A stretch of DNA of 64,000 nt from Carex sylvatica (GCA_964058845.1 CAXKVR010000120.1:1-64000), one strand, 5' to 3'. Positions 13,461-26,053 are shown, counted from the stretch's first letter. Made by a program: numbers and translations. The notes: generated by a model from the letters alone, not told the origin.

Positions 13461-16344
13461 TCCAAACACCTTCAATTGGAGTATTTTATTAGGGTTATAA
13501 ATGACCTACTATTTTGCCCAATTGAGACACGATTAGAGTGCTCGAAACACCTTCAATTCAAGTATTGTATTAGAGTTGTAAAGGCCCTGTTATCTTGTCA
13601 TCTGGAGTCACTACTAGAGTGTCCAGACACTTTCAATTGGTGTGTTGTGTTAGGGTTGTAAATGTCCTATGATCTTGCCATCTACAGACATTACTAGAGT
13701 TCTTCAAATCCTTTCAATTGGAGTGTTGTATTAGGGTTGTAAATGCCATATTATCTTGTAATATAGAGACACTACTAGAGTGCTCCAAACACCTTCTATT
13801 GGAGTGTTTTATTAGGGTTGTAAATGCCCTATTATTTTTAGGGAGACAGGATTAGAGTACTCCAAACACCTTCAATTGGAGTGTTGTATTAGAGTTGTTA
13901 ATTCCCTATTATCTTGCAATCTTGAGACAGCACTAGAGTGTGCCGAACACCAGCAATTGGAGTATTGTATTAGGGTTGTAAATACGTTATTATCATGCCA
14001 TCTGGAGACACTACTAGAGTGCTTCAAACTCCTTCAATTGGAGTATTGTTTTTGGGTTGTAAATACCTTATTTTCTTGCTATAAACTATTAGAGTGCTCC
14101 AAACATAATTATTTGGGGTATTGTTTTAGGGTTGTAAATGTCATTTTATCTTTCCATACGGAGACATTATTAGAGTGCTCCAAACACCTTTAATTGGAGT
14201 ATTGTTTTAGTGTTGTAAATGCCCTATTATCTTGCCATCTAGAGACACTAATAGAGTGCTCCAAACACCATCAATTGGAGTGTTGTATTATGGTTTTAAA
14301 TGCCATATTATCTAGCTATATAGAGTCACTTCTAGAGTGCTCCAAACTCCTTCCATTAGAGTGTTGTTTTGGCATTGTAAATGCCCTGTTATCTTGATAT
14401 ATGGAGACACGATTAGAGTGCTCTAAAGACCTTCAATCAGAGTGTTGTTTTAAGGGTTGTAAATGCCCTATTATCTTGCTATATGAAGATATTACTGTAG
14501 TGCTCCAAACACCTTCAATTGCAGTGTTGTATTATTGTTGTAAATGCCCTATTATCTTGCCATATGGAGACACTACTAGAGTGCTTCAAACTCTTTCAAT
14601 TGGAGTGTTGTATTACGGTTGTAAATGTCCTATTATCTTGCTATATAGAGTCACTACTAGAGTGCTCCAAACACCATCAATTGGAGTGTTGTTTTAGTGT
14701 TGTAAATGCCCTATTACCTTTCCATGTGGCGACATTACTGGAGTGCACCAAACACCTTCAATTGTAGTGTTGTTTCAGGGTTGTAAATGCCCTATTATAT
14801 TGCAATATAGAGTCACTACTAGAGTGCTCCAAACACCTTCTATTGGAGTGTTGTATTAGGGTTGTAAATGCCCTATTTTCTTGCTATATAGAGTATTTAT
14901 TAGAATGCTCCAAACTCATTCAAATTGAGTGTAGTTTTACAGTTGTAAATGCCCTATTATCTTGTCATATTGAGTCACTACTAGAGTGGTCCAAACACCT
15001 TCAATTGGAGTGTTATTTTAGGGTTGTAAATGCCCTATTATCTTATCATCTGGAAACATTACTAGAGTGCACGAAACACCTTCAAATGTAGTGTTGTATT
15101 AGGGTTGTAAATTCTCTATTATCTTGCTATATAGAGTCATTTCTAGAGTGCTCCGAGCACCTTCAATTAGAGTGTTGTATTAGGTTTGTAAATATCTTAT
15201 TATCTTTTCATCTAGATACACTACAAGAGTGCTCCAAACACCTTCAATTGGAGTGTTTGATTAGGGTTGTAAATGTTATCTAATATTACCATAGGGAAAT
15301 ATTACTAGAGTGCTCGAAACACCTTCAATTCGAGTATTATATTAGGGTTGTAAATGTCTTTTTATCTTGCTATATAGACACTACTTGAGTGCTCCAAACA
15401 CCTTCATTTGGTGTGTTGTATTAGAGTTGTAAATGCTCTATTATCTTGCTAGATGGAGACACTACTAGAGTACTCAAAACACCTTCAATTAGAGTATTGT
15501 ATTAGGGTTGTAAATGCCCTATTATCTTGCCATATGGAGACACTACTAGAGTGCTCCAAACACCTTCCATTGGTATATTTTATTAGGGTTGTAAATGCCC
15601 TATTATCTTGCCATAAGGAGATACTACTAGAGTACTCAAAACACCTTCAATTAGAGTATTGTATTAGGGTTGTAAATGCCCTTTTATCTTGCTATATATA
15701 GACACTACTAGAGTGCTCCGAGCCCCTTCAATTGGAGTGTTGTATTAGGATTGTAAATGCCATATTATCTTGCCATATGGAGATACTACTAGAGTGCTCG
15801 AAACACCTTCAATTAGAGTATTGTATTAGGTTTGAAAATACCATTTTATCTTTCTATATAGAGACACTACTTGAGTGCCCCAAACACCTTTAATTGGAGT
15901 GTTGTATTGGGGTTGTAAATTTCCTATTATCTTTCCCTATGGAGACACGATTAGAGTGCTCCATACACCTTAAATTTGAGTGTTATATTTGGGTTGAAAA
16001 TGTCATATTATCTTGTCATCTAGATGTAGTACTAGAGTACTTCAAACATCTTCAATTGGAGTATTGTTTTAGGGTTGTAAAATGCCATATTATCTTGCCA
16101 TTTGGAGACACTACTATAGTACTCGAAACACCTTCAATTGGTGTATTGTATTAGGGTTGTAAATGCCCTATTATCTTCTTATATAGAGTCACTTATAGAG
16201 TGCTCCAAATTCATTCAATTGTAGTGTTGTATTGGGAATGTAAATGTCATATTATCTTGCTATACAAAGTAACTATTAGAGTGCTCCAAACACCTTAAAT
16301 TGGAGCATTAATTTAGGATGGTAAATGCCCTATTATCTTGCCAT

Positions 16345-16349
16345 ATTGA
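16345..16349. repeat. Target site duplication ATTGA, left
   Basis: ATTGA here and at 22944-22948 flank the TG...CA insertion 16350-22943. The intact satellite copy at 12726-12732 has ATTGAGTC at the same phase with only one ATTGA, showing that the repeat was created by the insertion. Confidence 0.92.
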
Positions 16350-16445
16350 TGTTAGTGTTATGATCTATAAGCCATTTATTCATAGTTGTATTCTATGTTT
16401 TGTTCATGAAATTAAAGAATTATTTGTTCCTTGAGTGTTTAATTA

Positions 16446-19400
16446 TGTTATATCCCAAAATTTTAAAACAGATTTAATTTGTTAAATTAAATAATATGTT
16501 CAAATTTAAATTTTAGTTAATTAAATGATCGTTCATATTTTGTGTGATTTATTATAAACGAATCTAACATTTCGAAATATAAATGAAATATGCTATTATG
16601 TATATAAATATATATATATATATTATCATTATAGACCTAAAATATTTTATTTATAACTATCTCCAGAAAGTCGTTAACGATAGTAAGATTTAGAAAAGAG
16701 AAATAAAATAAATAAAATGATAAGATGTGTATAAATAAATAAAATATAGAAAATTTAATCGATAAATAATTATATAAAAACATACATGGTTTAATATCGA
16801 ATCATTCGAGATTATAGTTGAGATTAAAACACGTGAAATATTGGAAACATAACATTATAAAATTTATAAATCATGATTTATTACAAATTATAGAATATGA
16901 CTTAGTAGATGTTTATATATATATATGTGTGTGTGTGTGTATTATTGATATCGAATTATTTGGATTTTAAATCGAGAAATAATGTCTGAAATATACATAC
17001 GAATTTAATTGTGAAATTATTACGAACCTTCGATTTGAATTTATTAAAAAAAACATAAAATTTTCAAACAATCAAGTTATATAACTTCCGAAATTTTATA
17101 ACTCTTTGAGCTTAATATCGCACGAGTCCTGAAACCATCTATTCCTTTGATTTTTGAATGTAATTGAACATGAGAACTTAACCACATTTAATTAAATTTT
17201 CAGGTCCACCCTCCATGGAATTCACACCCTCTGAAATATCTCATATCTGCGTGACCATTTGGAAAATCTCAAATCGTTTAAATACGTTCAGTACGAATCT
17301 TGATGCGGGTTATATATATTTTTTTTTAAAAACCCCTTCCCCATCTCTCTCTGTTTCCCGTCTCTCTCCCGTGCTCTCCTTGCTCTCTCTTTGTCCCTGC
17401 GCCCCGACCCTACTCGGCTCTAATGGAGAGGAAAGGGAGAGGGATCCCCGCCCATTTTTGCTTGTTCTTTGGTCGTTGCTGTCACTTCGGCTGCCAGATA
17501 GTGGGTGAGGCGAGGCCATTTCCCCCACCTGCTCGGTACTTAGTGATGAGGTGTGGTTTCCTTTTTGCCCGGGTACTTATATGCCTCTCTCTCTCTCTCG
17601 TAGCATTCCTGGTTCACTCTCATGTGCTGAGACTTTGCTTGATTCCTCCCTTTCTCTGTTCTTGCTCTTCCCCTTTGATCTCTGAGAATTCTGAAACCCT
17701 AAATTTTAGGGTTTCTTGTGAGTGTATTCTGGTATTTACTTGTTGAATCTTTGGTGCTTTCTGTTGATTTGGGGCTTGCTGACTTGTTTCTGGTGCTTGA
17801 TTTTGACGGCCGAAGGGCGAGATTTGAAACTTGGTACTGGCCGTTTTTCTAAGCCTTCTCTGTGATTTTTGCCACTCTCGGTTAGTATGTGCACCCTTGA
17901 TTATTTCTTAATTCGTGTTGTATTGAACTGTGGCTTACTCGGGTTGTTGATTTTCACGGAAAGTCAATGCACGTGGCTGTGTTGCCGTGCTCTCTGACCT
18001 GTGCCTTGGCTAGGCTTTCCTTGCACTGCTCTGGTTCTGGTTGCCTTGTTGTTTCTATTCTGTTGTGGGGATTTGGCTATTTCTGTTTGCCTTGACCTGT
18101 GATGCTCTGTTGTTGTTGTGCTGACTTACGAAGTGCTGGTACCAGTGGTACCAGCCCAGTATACTACTGGTACTGTGCTGATTTTGTGTGTATACCAGCC
18201 TTTGAACTGACAGGGACCATTTTGCGAGCTTTTGAAAGTTTAGGGGTTGTTATGCAAATTACCCCTAAATGGTGTAAATAAATTAAGTTAAGGGGCCAAA
18301 GGGTAACATGGTGAATTTATATATAAGGGCCGACCATACATATAACTATATAAGAATTGTGGAATTGGACTTTGACTAGGCATGTGAAATTAAATTATGA
18401 GATTTGAAAATTTTCCAAACGGCGTAATGGTCGGATTAGAAATGCGGCTTTCCAGTTTTTAGTTTTACAAGGAATCAAATTAAAACATCCAACACATTTA
18501 AAATAAAATAAAAGTTCATAAGAAGTTTTTAAATAAAATAAAAATATTTCTTTTAAATATTTTCGAACTTGTACGAAAGCTCGTTGCAAATTAATAAGGG
18601 ACAATTAATGAGGAACGAAAAATATTTATTTTTATTTAGATTTGAAACGATGAATTACACATAAATTTAGAATAGTTATAAAATAACGAATTGCGCGACT
18701 TAAAAATAGTTAATCAAAAGCACGTAAATTGGTTAACTGATTCCTTTAAAATTTTATAATCCCAACTTCACATTTTTAAAACATAGAACAACTATACTAT
18801 ATTAAAGTGAATACAAAATTAGTAATAATTATACGTTTTACATATATATACTCTACTAAAATATTAATATTATGAATTTTTAAACAATAGGTAACCGTTC
18901 TGTTTTTAAATTTATAAACGGATTGCATATCTAAATTATAAAATAGTTAAAATATATTAAACTAAATATTAGCTTAGTAATAATTATTAATTTTATATCG
19001 TTTATTAAAATAGTAGCATTAGGGATTTTAATAATAAATTAACTTTCAAAACCACACTCGATCGATTAAAATAATTCTCGTTAAGATAAAAATAAATCAA
19101 AGTAGATAAGTAGTTAGGGTATATTAGTTAGATAAAATACGTTTAATTTACCATCACTCACGAATAATTATTTTTGCGAATATTTCGATATTAGAAAATT
19201 TATAAGCAATATATATCTTCAAATTTAATTATTGAAACTATAAATTAGTTTAGATTAAAATTTGATTAATTAAGATCAAAGTGAATGATCAATATCTGAC
19301 AAAATTATAAATTAAGATTAATGCTAAGCTCGATGGCATGAAAATAAATAATCAATACCTGACTAACCGGTTCAGTCAGACTTGACTGAATCAATAATTT

Positions 19401-21276
19401 TTATAAAAATCGAATTAATCAAGAATTCGACTTAAACACAATAATTGGGGTAAGGGTTAGTTTAAGTTAGCGTAGATTTTAATTAGTTGTAATTACGTAA
19501 TTTCAGATCAGCAGATCCCGTACGAGTCCGATCATTGGGCTGATCCGACTGACCTGCGGCTCGGAGCATACGCGGAGCACGTGGATTTTGCTGACGGTTA
19601 GCCACAGAGACTCCAGTCCCCACAGGTGTGGGATATCTGAATTATTCTTTTCGTGGGCGTACTCTTACCAGTCGATCCATCTGACCTGACATTCGCACTT
19701 TATTTTTAAGTAGATGCATTAAAACTATAGAGCATGTTTATCCTTTCTGCACTATAGGTAGAATTGCATAATCCCTAAAAACCTGAATTTACTGTATTTT
19801 AGGAGTAGAGTAATTAAATAATATTATATATACAAATTATTAGAATATTAGGTTATTAGTTGTCTTATTCTCGTAGAGGACAATATATTATTATTTTACG
19901 TGCATACGCATGCATTGGTGAGAGCTGAGCAGGGCCGAGTGACTTCGTTCCGTCTCGGTGTCACTTGGCATGGGACGGCCCGACAGCCGCTGAGCTGAGT
20001 GTCACTTGATTCTCAGATGGCCGTAGGATTTATATTATATATATAAAGTTTGATTATGTATCATTTTCGATCATTTTACTATTTGACGTGAGCAGTTCCG
20101 ATCTTGAGTTCTGTGGCACAGTACGATTCGGGAATTTATTCCTTCCCTACATTAGGAGCTACTTTGCCTAGAAACGGAAGTTCCCAAGGCCCAATGCGGA
20201 CCTTGAGGAATGAAGTGCAAGTGCATAAGGTCGACGAGCCTTGATGCACGGGGGTCGACACGGGGGTCGACGAGCCCCATGGTCCTATTGGTCTGGCCGG
20301 ACGGTAGAGTTCTCTCATGCTCATGAGGGAAGAGATTAACAATTTTACGACATGCATTGTATGATTTCTCCTATTGGATATGTTTGGGTGATGAATCGTT
20401 AGGCGAGATGACACACCGGATTTTGATATACCCATCGGCTAGCGTGCTTATAACTTGTGGGCAATGCTCGATGTCACTAGGCAACGTGTATCATTATGCC
20501 TATGATCGCAGTCCTTGGATTATATTATTTAGATCTTTTGATCCTATTGGCACAGCACGGGGTGATATATTTGACCATATTATTATTATTATCATTATTA
20601 TATTTGGGCACACAGTGCGAGGAGTACTGGATTCCGACTTGATTTCTATCCGATATTATACTTTGATTTTATTTTGGGTTATTCTGCATGTTGGCATAAT
20701 ATAATAATCGCATCATGGCATCATTAAAAAGTATTACAAATTTTATTAGATATTAGTATAGGTTCACACATATGCATATTTTGAAGTTTATTCATTTTAT
20801 AATTAAAAGTGCTTTGACCGTAGAGGATCCCTGAGGGGATAATTCTGGGTCACATACTGGGCAATTCGTCGCTCACCCACAGTTGTTTCGTGGGTTTTAG
20901 GTACAGAGTCTGGCGGTCCGCAGCAGGAGATGCCAGGAGCTGTCCCTGATGGCCATGCCGTTTGATTTACTTTTATGTTAGGATTTTGATTAGGATCACG
21001 AGTATCCGTATTCTTGTATTATATATACGAATCTCGCTAGATCATGTACTCCCTTTCATTAGTGGATGTTATTTTTGGATCCGAGACGGATTGTATTGTA
21101 TGACATGTATGTTTATATTTATTTATTGTTTATGTGACTGATGCTGATACTTTATCTTATGCTTCCGCTGCTGTTTGATTATTTTATTATTTTAGCCTTG
21201 CGTACTTAATGATTAATTAAGTACGAGGCGAGGTTGATCACACCTTAATCCAGAATTCCTGGTTTGGGGTGTGACA
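16446..21276 (+). mobile_element. Inner 4.8-kb LTR-like insertion (Ty3/gypsy type, probable solo LTR)
   Basis: Flanked by AATTA at 16441-16445 and 21277-21281. The ends are TGTTATATCCC and GGGGTGTGACA, an inverted pair (TGTYAYAYCCC) whose three differences are all C-to-T on the left end, as expected from decay of methylated cytosines. No gag-pol reading frame is present; the open frames near 17215-17746 and 20357-20704 are short and unrecognised. A TATA tract at 17310-17319 precedes a CT-rich leader-like stretch, which fits U3/R on the plus strand. The motif pair CTCACCC ... GTGGGTT..AGGTA at 20872-20903 also occurs, inverted, in the fragment at 44885. TGTCACACCCC ends are typical of Tekay/Del-like LTRs (recalled). 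At 4.8 kb it is long for a plant LTR. Confidence 0.8.
17310..17420 (+). promoter_or_regulatory. TATA tract and CT-rich leader inside the inner LTR
   Basis: TTATATATATT at about 17310 is followed by a C/T-rich stretch with CTCTCTCTCC-type runs (17335-17400). This is the usual look of a plant pol II promoter and leader. It lies roughly 870 bp into the element and is best read as the LTR's own promoter. An ACCCTAAATTTTAGGGT palindrome follows near 17697-17713. Confidence 0.5.
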
Positions 21277-22943
21277 AATTACATTATGGATTGTTCAAGT
21301 TGAGGACCTGAACTGTGAAACTCTATAATAATTAAGTAACAAATACTTCAAACGTCCCTAATCTTGGTAATTAGAAAGTAACACTATTTATCAGTACAAG
21401 ATAAGTATGTGATTTAAATGATGATCATGTTCTGCAGATCATATGGTAATGAGTTACCAATTTAATCATATAAATACCTGATGGAGATCAGGAGATTGGA
21501 CATGATCCAAAATGAAACATAATATGGATTGTGTTAGTGTCATTAATGTTTCATTTGTGTCTTGAATTCTTTGGTATGAGATGACTATTTTTCCTACATG
21601 AGATTTATGTGTCTGTAGGTATTGTCCAACGCTGACCGTAACTGGCAGCTATACAGATAATATCTCAATATATGTTTCTTGTGCGGAGGAAAATATATTT
21701 ATCAAGAATACCAGTGTACCTCATATTTTATAAATGAGTGATGATATATGTGGACCTCTTGAAGGAGTAATAAAGTATGCATGCAATTATGATCAAGTAG
21801 TTGATCATTATTTACTAATTACTTGAAATCAAGAAAAGAATAAATTTGCAAGGATGACACTCTCCTGCCTCGAATTTATTCATGGTATCATGTGACACGT
21901 GAATTGACACAAGCAATTAAATATTGCTTTAGGATCGTGATATTGATTGGTTCATATTATCTTTATCGATTGAGTAATTATAATGCATATTGCTAGATGC
22001 CTCTTATAATTTATAGAATTAAAATTGAGTTTTAATTTTATTGTCAACACGATATAGATCCTACGAGGTCACACCCAAGAGAGCAAGAGAAACAAATAAA
22101 AGTGTCATGAAGATGACCACCTTGATCTTAAAATATATTTATTACATGTAGGACATAATATATAAATTTATTTTCCAACAAGAATTGAGCAAAGACAATT
22201 AATTATAATAATTGTCGAGTGGGCCGAAAATTGGCATAAATGGTAAAAACGAATTTGCAAAGTGAAAAAGGGCCCAAGCCCATTTGAATTTATGATTTTA
22301 ACATTAAATGGAAGAGTACATTTGATGTAGGCTTGGGAATAAAGTTGGAAGAGAAAAGCATCTAATGGAGTGTCCATTGGATGACAAAAGTAACTTTATG
22401 ATGTTGCTTTATGTTCGTCCTTCATCCTAGCCATTCATTGTGGTTAAAATAATTAAAGCAAACCCTAGGCAAGCATTATAAATATCTTTTTTCTCTTCCC
22501 AAACCCTAACTTTTCATGCACATCTTTTACTCTCTCTCTCTTGCTCTATTGGAGAATAAGAGGAGATTTGAGAGATGCAACCATTTTCATCCACCATTTT
22601 GCTCATGTGTTGAGTACAATATTTCTACACTAAATTAATAGTTAATTGAAGGGTAGAAACTAAGATTAAGGTTGATCATTTGTTTAGTATCTCTAGCAAG
22701 AGAAAAACAAGGGTTTCGTTTAATCTCGGGTGGATACTTATGGAGGCTTTCTAGTTTGGAGGCAACAACCCTACATCTCAAGTCCCTACTTCTTGGTTTA
22801 GAGACCAAGATTTGAGGTATAAAGTTTGAACAAGTTAAATCGCTAAATAAGGTTCATAATTAGTCAAATAAGTAGATCTATCTAGGTTTCTTTCGGGTTA
22901 AATTTTTGAAATTTGCTCTTGCATGAAACCAATAGTTCCTTCA

Positions 22944-22948
22944 ATTGA
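22944..22948. repeat. Target site duplication ATTGA, right
   Basis: Right-hand copy of the 5-bp duplication created by the outer insertion. The satellite continues immediately with GTCACTACTAGAGTTATCC, matching the intact copy at 12732-12750 apart from one base. Confidence 0.92.
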
Positions 22949-23481
22949 GTCACTACTAGAGTTATCCAAACACTTTCAATTGGAGCATTTTTTTTTAGGG
23001 TGGTAAATGCCCTATTATCTTGACATCTAGAGACACTAATAGAGTGCTCCAAACACCATCAATTAGAGTGTTGTATTAGAGTTGTAAATGTCATATTATC
23101 TTGCCATATGGAGATACTACTAGAGTGCTCAAAACATCTTCAATTAGAGTATTGTATTAGGGTTGTAAGTACCATTTTATCTTGTTATATAGAGACACTA
23201 CTAGAGTGTTCCGAACTCCTTCAATTGGAGTGTTATATTAGGGTTGTAAATGCCCTATTATCTTGCCATCTGGAGACACTACTAGAGTGCTCCAAGCACA
23301 TTTAATTGGAGAGTTTTATTATAGTTGTAAATGCCCAATTTTCTTGCCATATGGAGACACTAGTAGAGTGCTCCAAACACCTTCAATTGGAGTGTTGTAT
23401 TAGGATTGTAAATGCCCTATTATCTTGCTATATAGAGTCACTACTAGAGTGCTTCAAACACTTTCAATTGTAGTGTTGTAT
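22949..23481. repeat. 81-bp satellite array, right block
   Basis: About 6.5 monomers in the same orientation and phase as the left block. It matches the continuation of the ~3.6-kb block copy at 12732-13260, including the monomer with a T-run and TTATCTTGACATCT. It ends near 23481, where sequence changes abruptly to AATTTCTCCAAATTAAGGGGGAG of a Copia-like fragment. Confidence 0.93.
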
Positions 23482-24882
23482 CAATTTCTCCAAATTAAGG
23501 GGGAGTGCATGAATTGAGGGGGAGGCTCTCTTCGGTTTGAGCATAACTATATTTTATTTCTAGCCCTTTTGACTATCGCCAAAAAGGGGGAGAGATACTA
23601 TAAGTTCATGCTATATTGGTATTCCATGACACACTACACACAAACACAAGAACAAGGGAATACCAAAAACTTGAAAAATTTCAAATTTTCTGAACTTTAT
23701 AGGAATAACCAATTTATGCACTCACTTGATATGCATGTTTTGCAAATCGTCAAAAGAAGGAAATTGTTTGCAGCTCTTGTCTTGTTCGTTTGACTAGATT
23801 TACAAAACATACATAATTGTATTTTACAGTTTTATTTCTTGAGAATTTGTGTAGGTTCATGACGACCGAAGGTTCAATAAATACACAATAATGATGAATT
23901 AATGAACTGCAATACAACATCAAGGATGTAGTCATGAAGCACAAGACATTGGATAACAAAAGCATTAACTCAAGATTAAGAATAATTAATCTGTAAAATT
24001 GGTAAAATAAGCTTGAGATTGACCTAAGTGAGCCTACCTTTGCAACGGTCTAGGAATCGTTGCAACGGAATAAATAAATCCACAGTAAACCCCGTGACGC
24101 ATAAAATCAGATTTAGCATCACGAAATGTTAAAACTTCCAGAGAATTACCATTGCAACGGTCATGGACCGTTGTCAACAGTATCCACCGTTGCACTCTAA
24201 ACCACTCAGATTACCCTACCATTATAATGGTCCCCTATACCGTTGCAACGGTCAACACCAATTACTTCATATTTATTAGTTCTCTATAAATAGAAGCTAT
24301 ATCAAGGTTTGGAGTATCACTCTAGCTGCCCCCAACTTCAATATTTTATATTTTCAGATCTAGAGAAAGTCGTTGTTGCTTGTGCACTTAAACTTCAATA
24401 CTCACAATCAATCTCAAGTTTATTCAATCAATTCAATAACTCCTAGAGTGATCCTACATGATCAAATCAAATACTACTTCAAGCCTTGTGCTCACCTAGC
24501 AATCCTTGAATCCTCGCGAATCAGATTGTCTTTCTTTGAGCCTTTAGTGCTCCTGTTTGGGCCGTGTGACTTCCCAAAAAATTATAAGGTCTCACCGGTT
24601 CCACCTTGTAATCATTTCTCATTGGGTAAAGAAAGGCGTGTCATCTCGAAGGTCGCGGGCCCCGGAGATGTAGGTGTTAGTGCCGAACTCCGTAAACAAC
24701 TCTTGTGTTAAGTGTCTCTAAACTCTACTATTTACTTTATTTATTTTACATTTTAGTTTAGAAAGTTATTCTAGTTTCTGCCAATAATAATTTATAAACA
24801 CACTAGAACTTTATTAATTAGACAAAAAATTAAAAAGGCCCTATTCACCTCCCCTCTAAGGCTGTACTCTAGTAAATCCTCA
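23482..24882 (+). mobile_element. Degraded 3' end of a Copia-type retrotransposon with LTR
   Basis: Three polypurine-tract-like runs are present: AAGGGGGAG at 23497, GAGGGGGAGG at 23516 and AAAAAGGGGGAGAG at 23581. They are followed by LTR-like sequence with repeated GTTGCAACGG boxes (24040-24250) and a tail CCCTATTCACCTCCCCTCTA at 24838-24857. These are features I associate with SIRE/Maximus-like Copia elements, which carry several purine tracts before the 3' LTR. The 3' limit near 24882 (CA) is a guess. No target duplication or coding region was found, so it is a truncated remnant abutting the satellite edge. Confidence 0.55.
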
Positions 24883-25380
24883 TTAATGGGAAGGAAGGGG
24901 AAGGGACGACGGGGAGGCTACCCTCGCTACAGTAAAATCTAAACCCCAAATTGGGAGTGACATATTTTTCCCAAATCTGCCTTGTATCTTCCCTCTGAAT
25001 AGTGCGCGCTCCCTCTCCAATTCTCCTCTTCTGAAGCAAGGGAGTTGGTCTGGGCTGACCAGATTTTGAGAGTTTTCCCCTCTACTTCCGTTCCTTCCCC
25101 TCCGTTCCCCCCTTCTGGAGCTGAGTCTAAGTGCCTTTGGAGTCAACAGGTAGAATAGAAACCTTCTCCTGTACGCAATGTTGGTGCTCTTACTAGAGGT
25201 TTGGCCAACCTGATAGTAAAAACCCCTGATAGTCCTTACAGAAACAAGGTCTTATTTACTTCCATAACATCGACACCATCGGTTGGTAAACTTGCACCAA
25301 AGAAAATGTCTACAAGAAGATAAGAATCAACAAGGAGGAGAGGAAGACACTAGTCCTCAAACTGAGATTTAGAGTTGTAC
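24883..25380. other. No recognised feature
   Basis: Moderately GC-rich, with a purine-rich start (GGGAAGGAAGGGGAAGGG). An 87-residue minus-strand open frame (25146-24883) is rich in Arg and Ser and looks like a chance frame. It may be the 5' flank of the decayed protease gene that follows. Confidence 0.5.
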
Positions 25381-26053
25381 ACTCAAGAATCGTAAGATTT
25401 AGATGTTTCACATCAAGAAACACAAGGGTGTTCTCATGTTGTAATGGAAGGTATTGAAGGTTTTACTGAGAAAGAAAATGTTGATTCAGCAGCATTCCAA
25501 TCACCATAAGATTTCAATTATGATAATGAAATTTCAGGAGTGTTACTTGATATTAAGAACATGAATTTACCAAAAGAAAAAGAAGAAGGTGAGAAGGTAC
25601 AAGAATGACAGAAAGAATGACAGAAAGAAGGTGTGGAAGAAGTTGTGAAAGAAGTTAAGAATAAAGGTGAGAAAGATGTTAAATTGACTGAGCAAGTAGG
25701 TATGGAACCAGGTGAGAAAGAAGTTAAATCGGCTGAGCAATTAGGTGAAATTAAAAAAGAAAGAAAGAAGACACATTAGGAGGACAGGATCTGGGAGTTA
25801 TCAGTAGTAAAGAAGAAGAAGTAATTAGGCTTGGAGAAATGGATAATCCTTCATTCAATTTGTGCTTAACACGACAAGTTGAATCTTTGCAAAGAGAAGT
25901 GAGGGAAAAAAGTAATAAACAAGTGGTAATAGTAAACCCAAATCCTTGCAAAGAGATAGTCTTATCCCTAGATACTTCAAAAGCAAAAATCCTTAGCCCA
26001 TATCCTAAAGAAAGCAATAAACGAGGTCCCCCACCAGCCCGTAGGAAGGTATT

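Larger units (their letters stand above)
1..16349. repeat. 81-bp tandem satellite array, left block
   Basis: About 200 head-to-tail copies of an 81-bp monomer. A typical copy runs GGGTTGTAAATGCCC, TATTATCTTGCCAT, GGAGACACTACTAGAG, TGCTCCAAACACC, TTCAATTGGAGTGTTGTATTA. Because 81 is 27 codons, several frames stay open over a few monomers and give Cys-rich peptides of period 27; these are by-products of the period, since they shift frame at indels, occur on both strands and have no gene-like context. Each monomer has an imperfect dyad around CAATTG (AACACCTTCAATTGGAGTGT). Monomers differ by substitutions and small indels, and whole blocks are duplicated (listed separately). The array starts before base 1 and is cut at 16349 by an LTR-type insertion, resuming at 22949. 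I know no named family with this monomer. Confidence 0.97.
16350..22943. mobile_element. Outer LTR-type insertion (probable solo LTR) in the satellite, itself interrupted
   Basis: Begins TGTTAGTGTTATGATC and ends AATAGTTCCTTCA, with a perfect 5-bp target duplication (ATTGA). After removing the inner insertion (16446-21276) and one AATTA copy, about 1.76 kb remains: 16350-16445 joined to 21282-22943. No gag-pol coding, primer-binding site or second LTR is visible, so a solo LTR is the simplest reading. A TATA-like TATAAATA at 22477-22484 followed by CT-rich sequence could be its promoter, putting transcription on the plus strand. The ending GCTCTTGCATGAAACC resembles Copia-type LTR ends as I recall them, but the family is not certain. 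Confidence 0.85.

Noticed and set aside
113..16154. Many open frames encoding Cys-rich 27-residue repeats such as VVNALLSCHLETLLECSKH
   Set aside because: They follow from the 81-bp (27-codon) period of the satellite, occur in several frames and on both strands, break at indels and have no promoter or intron context.
1..16349. Regular repeats as a possible CRISPR-like array
   Set aside because: Monomers are contiguous with no unique spacers, the DNA is eukaryotic, and no cas-like genes are present.
16350..16440. A possible ~85-bp terminal repeat, since CATGAAATTAAAG..TTCCTTGA resembles the element's end CATGAAACC..TTCCTTCA
   Set aside because: The match is short and gapped, does not reach the TG start, and is too weak to be an LTR pair.
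17215..17746. Open frames of 97 and 107 codons after a TATA tract
   Set aside because: They lie in the CT-rich leader of an LTR-like element, overlap in different frames and have no recognisable domain.
16350..22943. A full-length autonomous retrotransposon in the satellite
   Set aside because: No gag, protease, reverse transcriptase or integrase frame is present and no paired LTRs were found; two nested LTR-like insertions explain the ends and duplications better.
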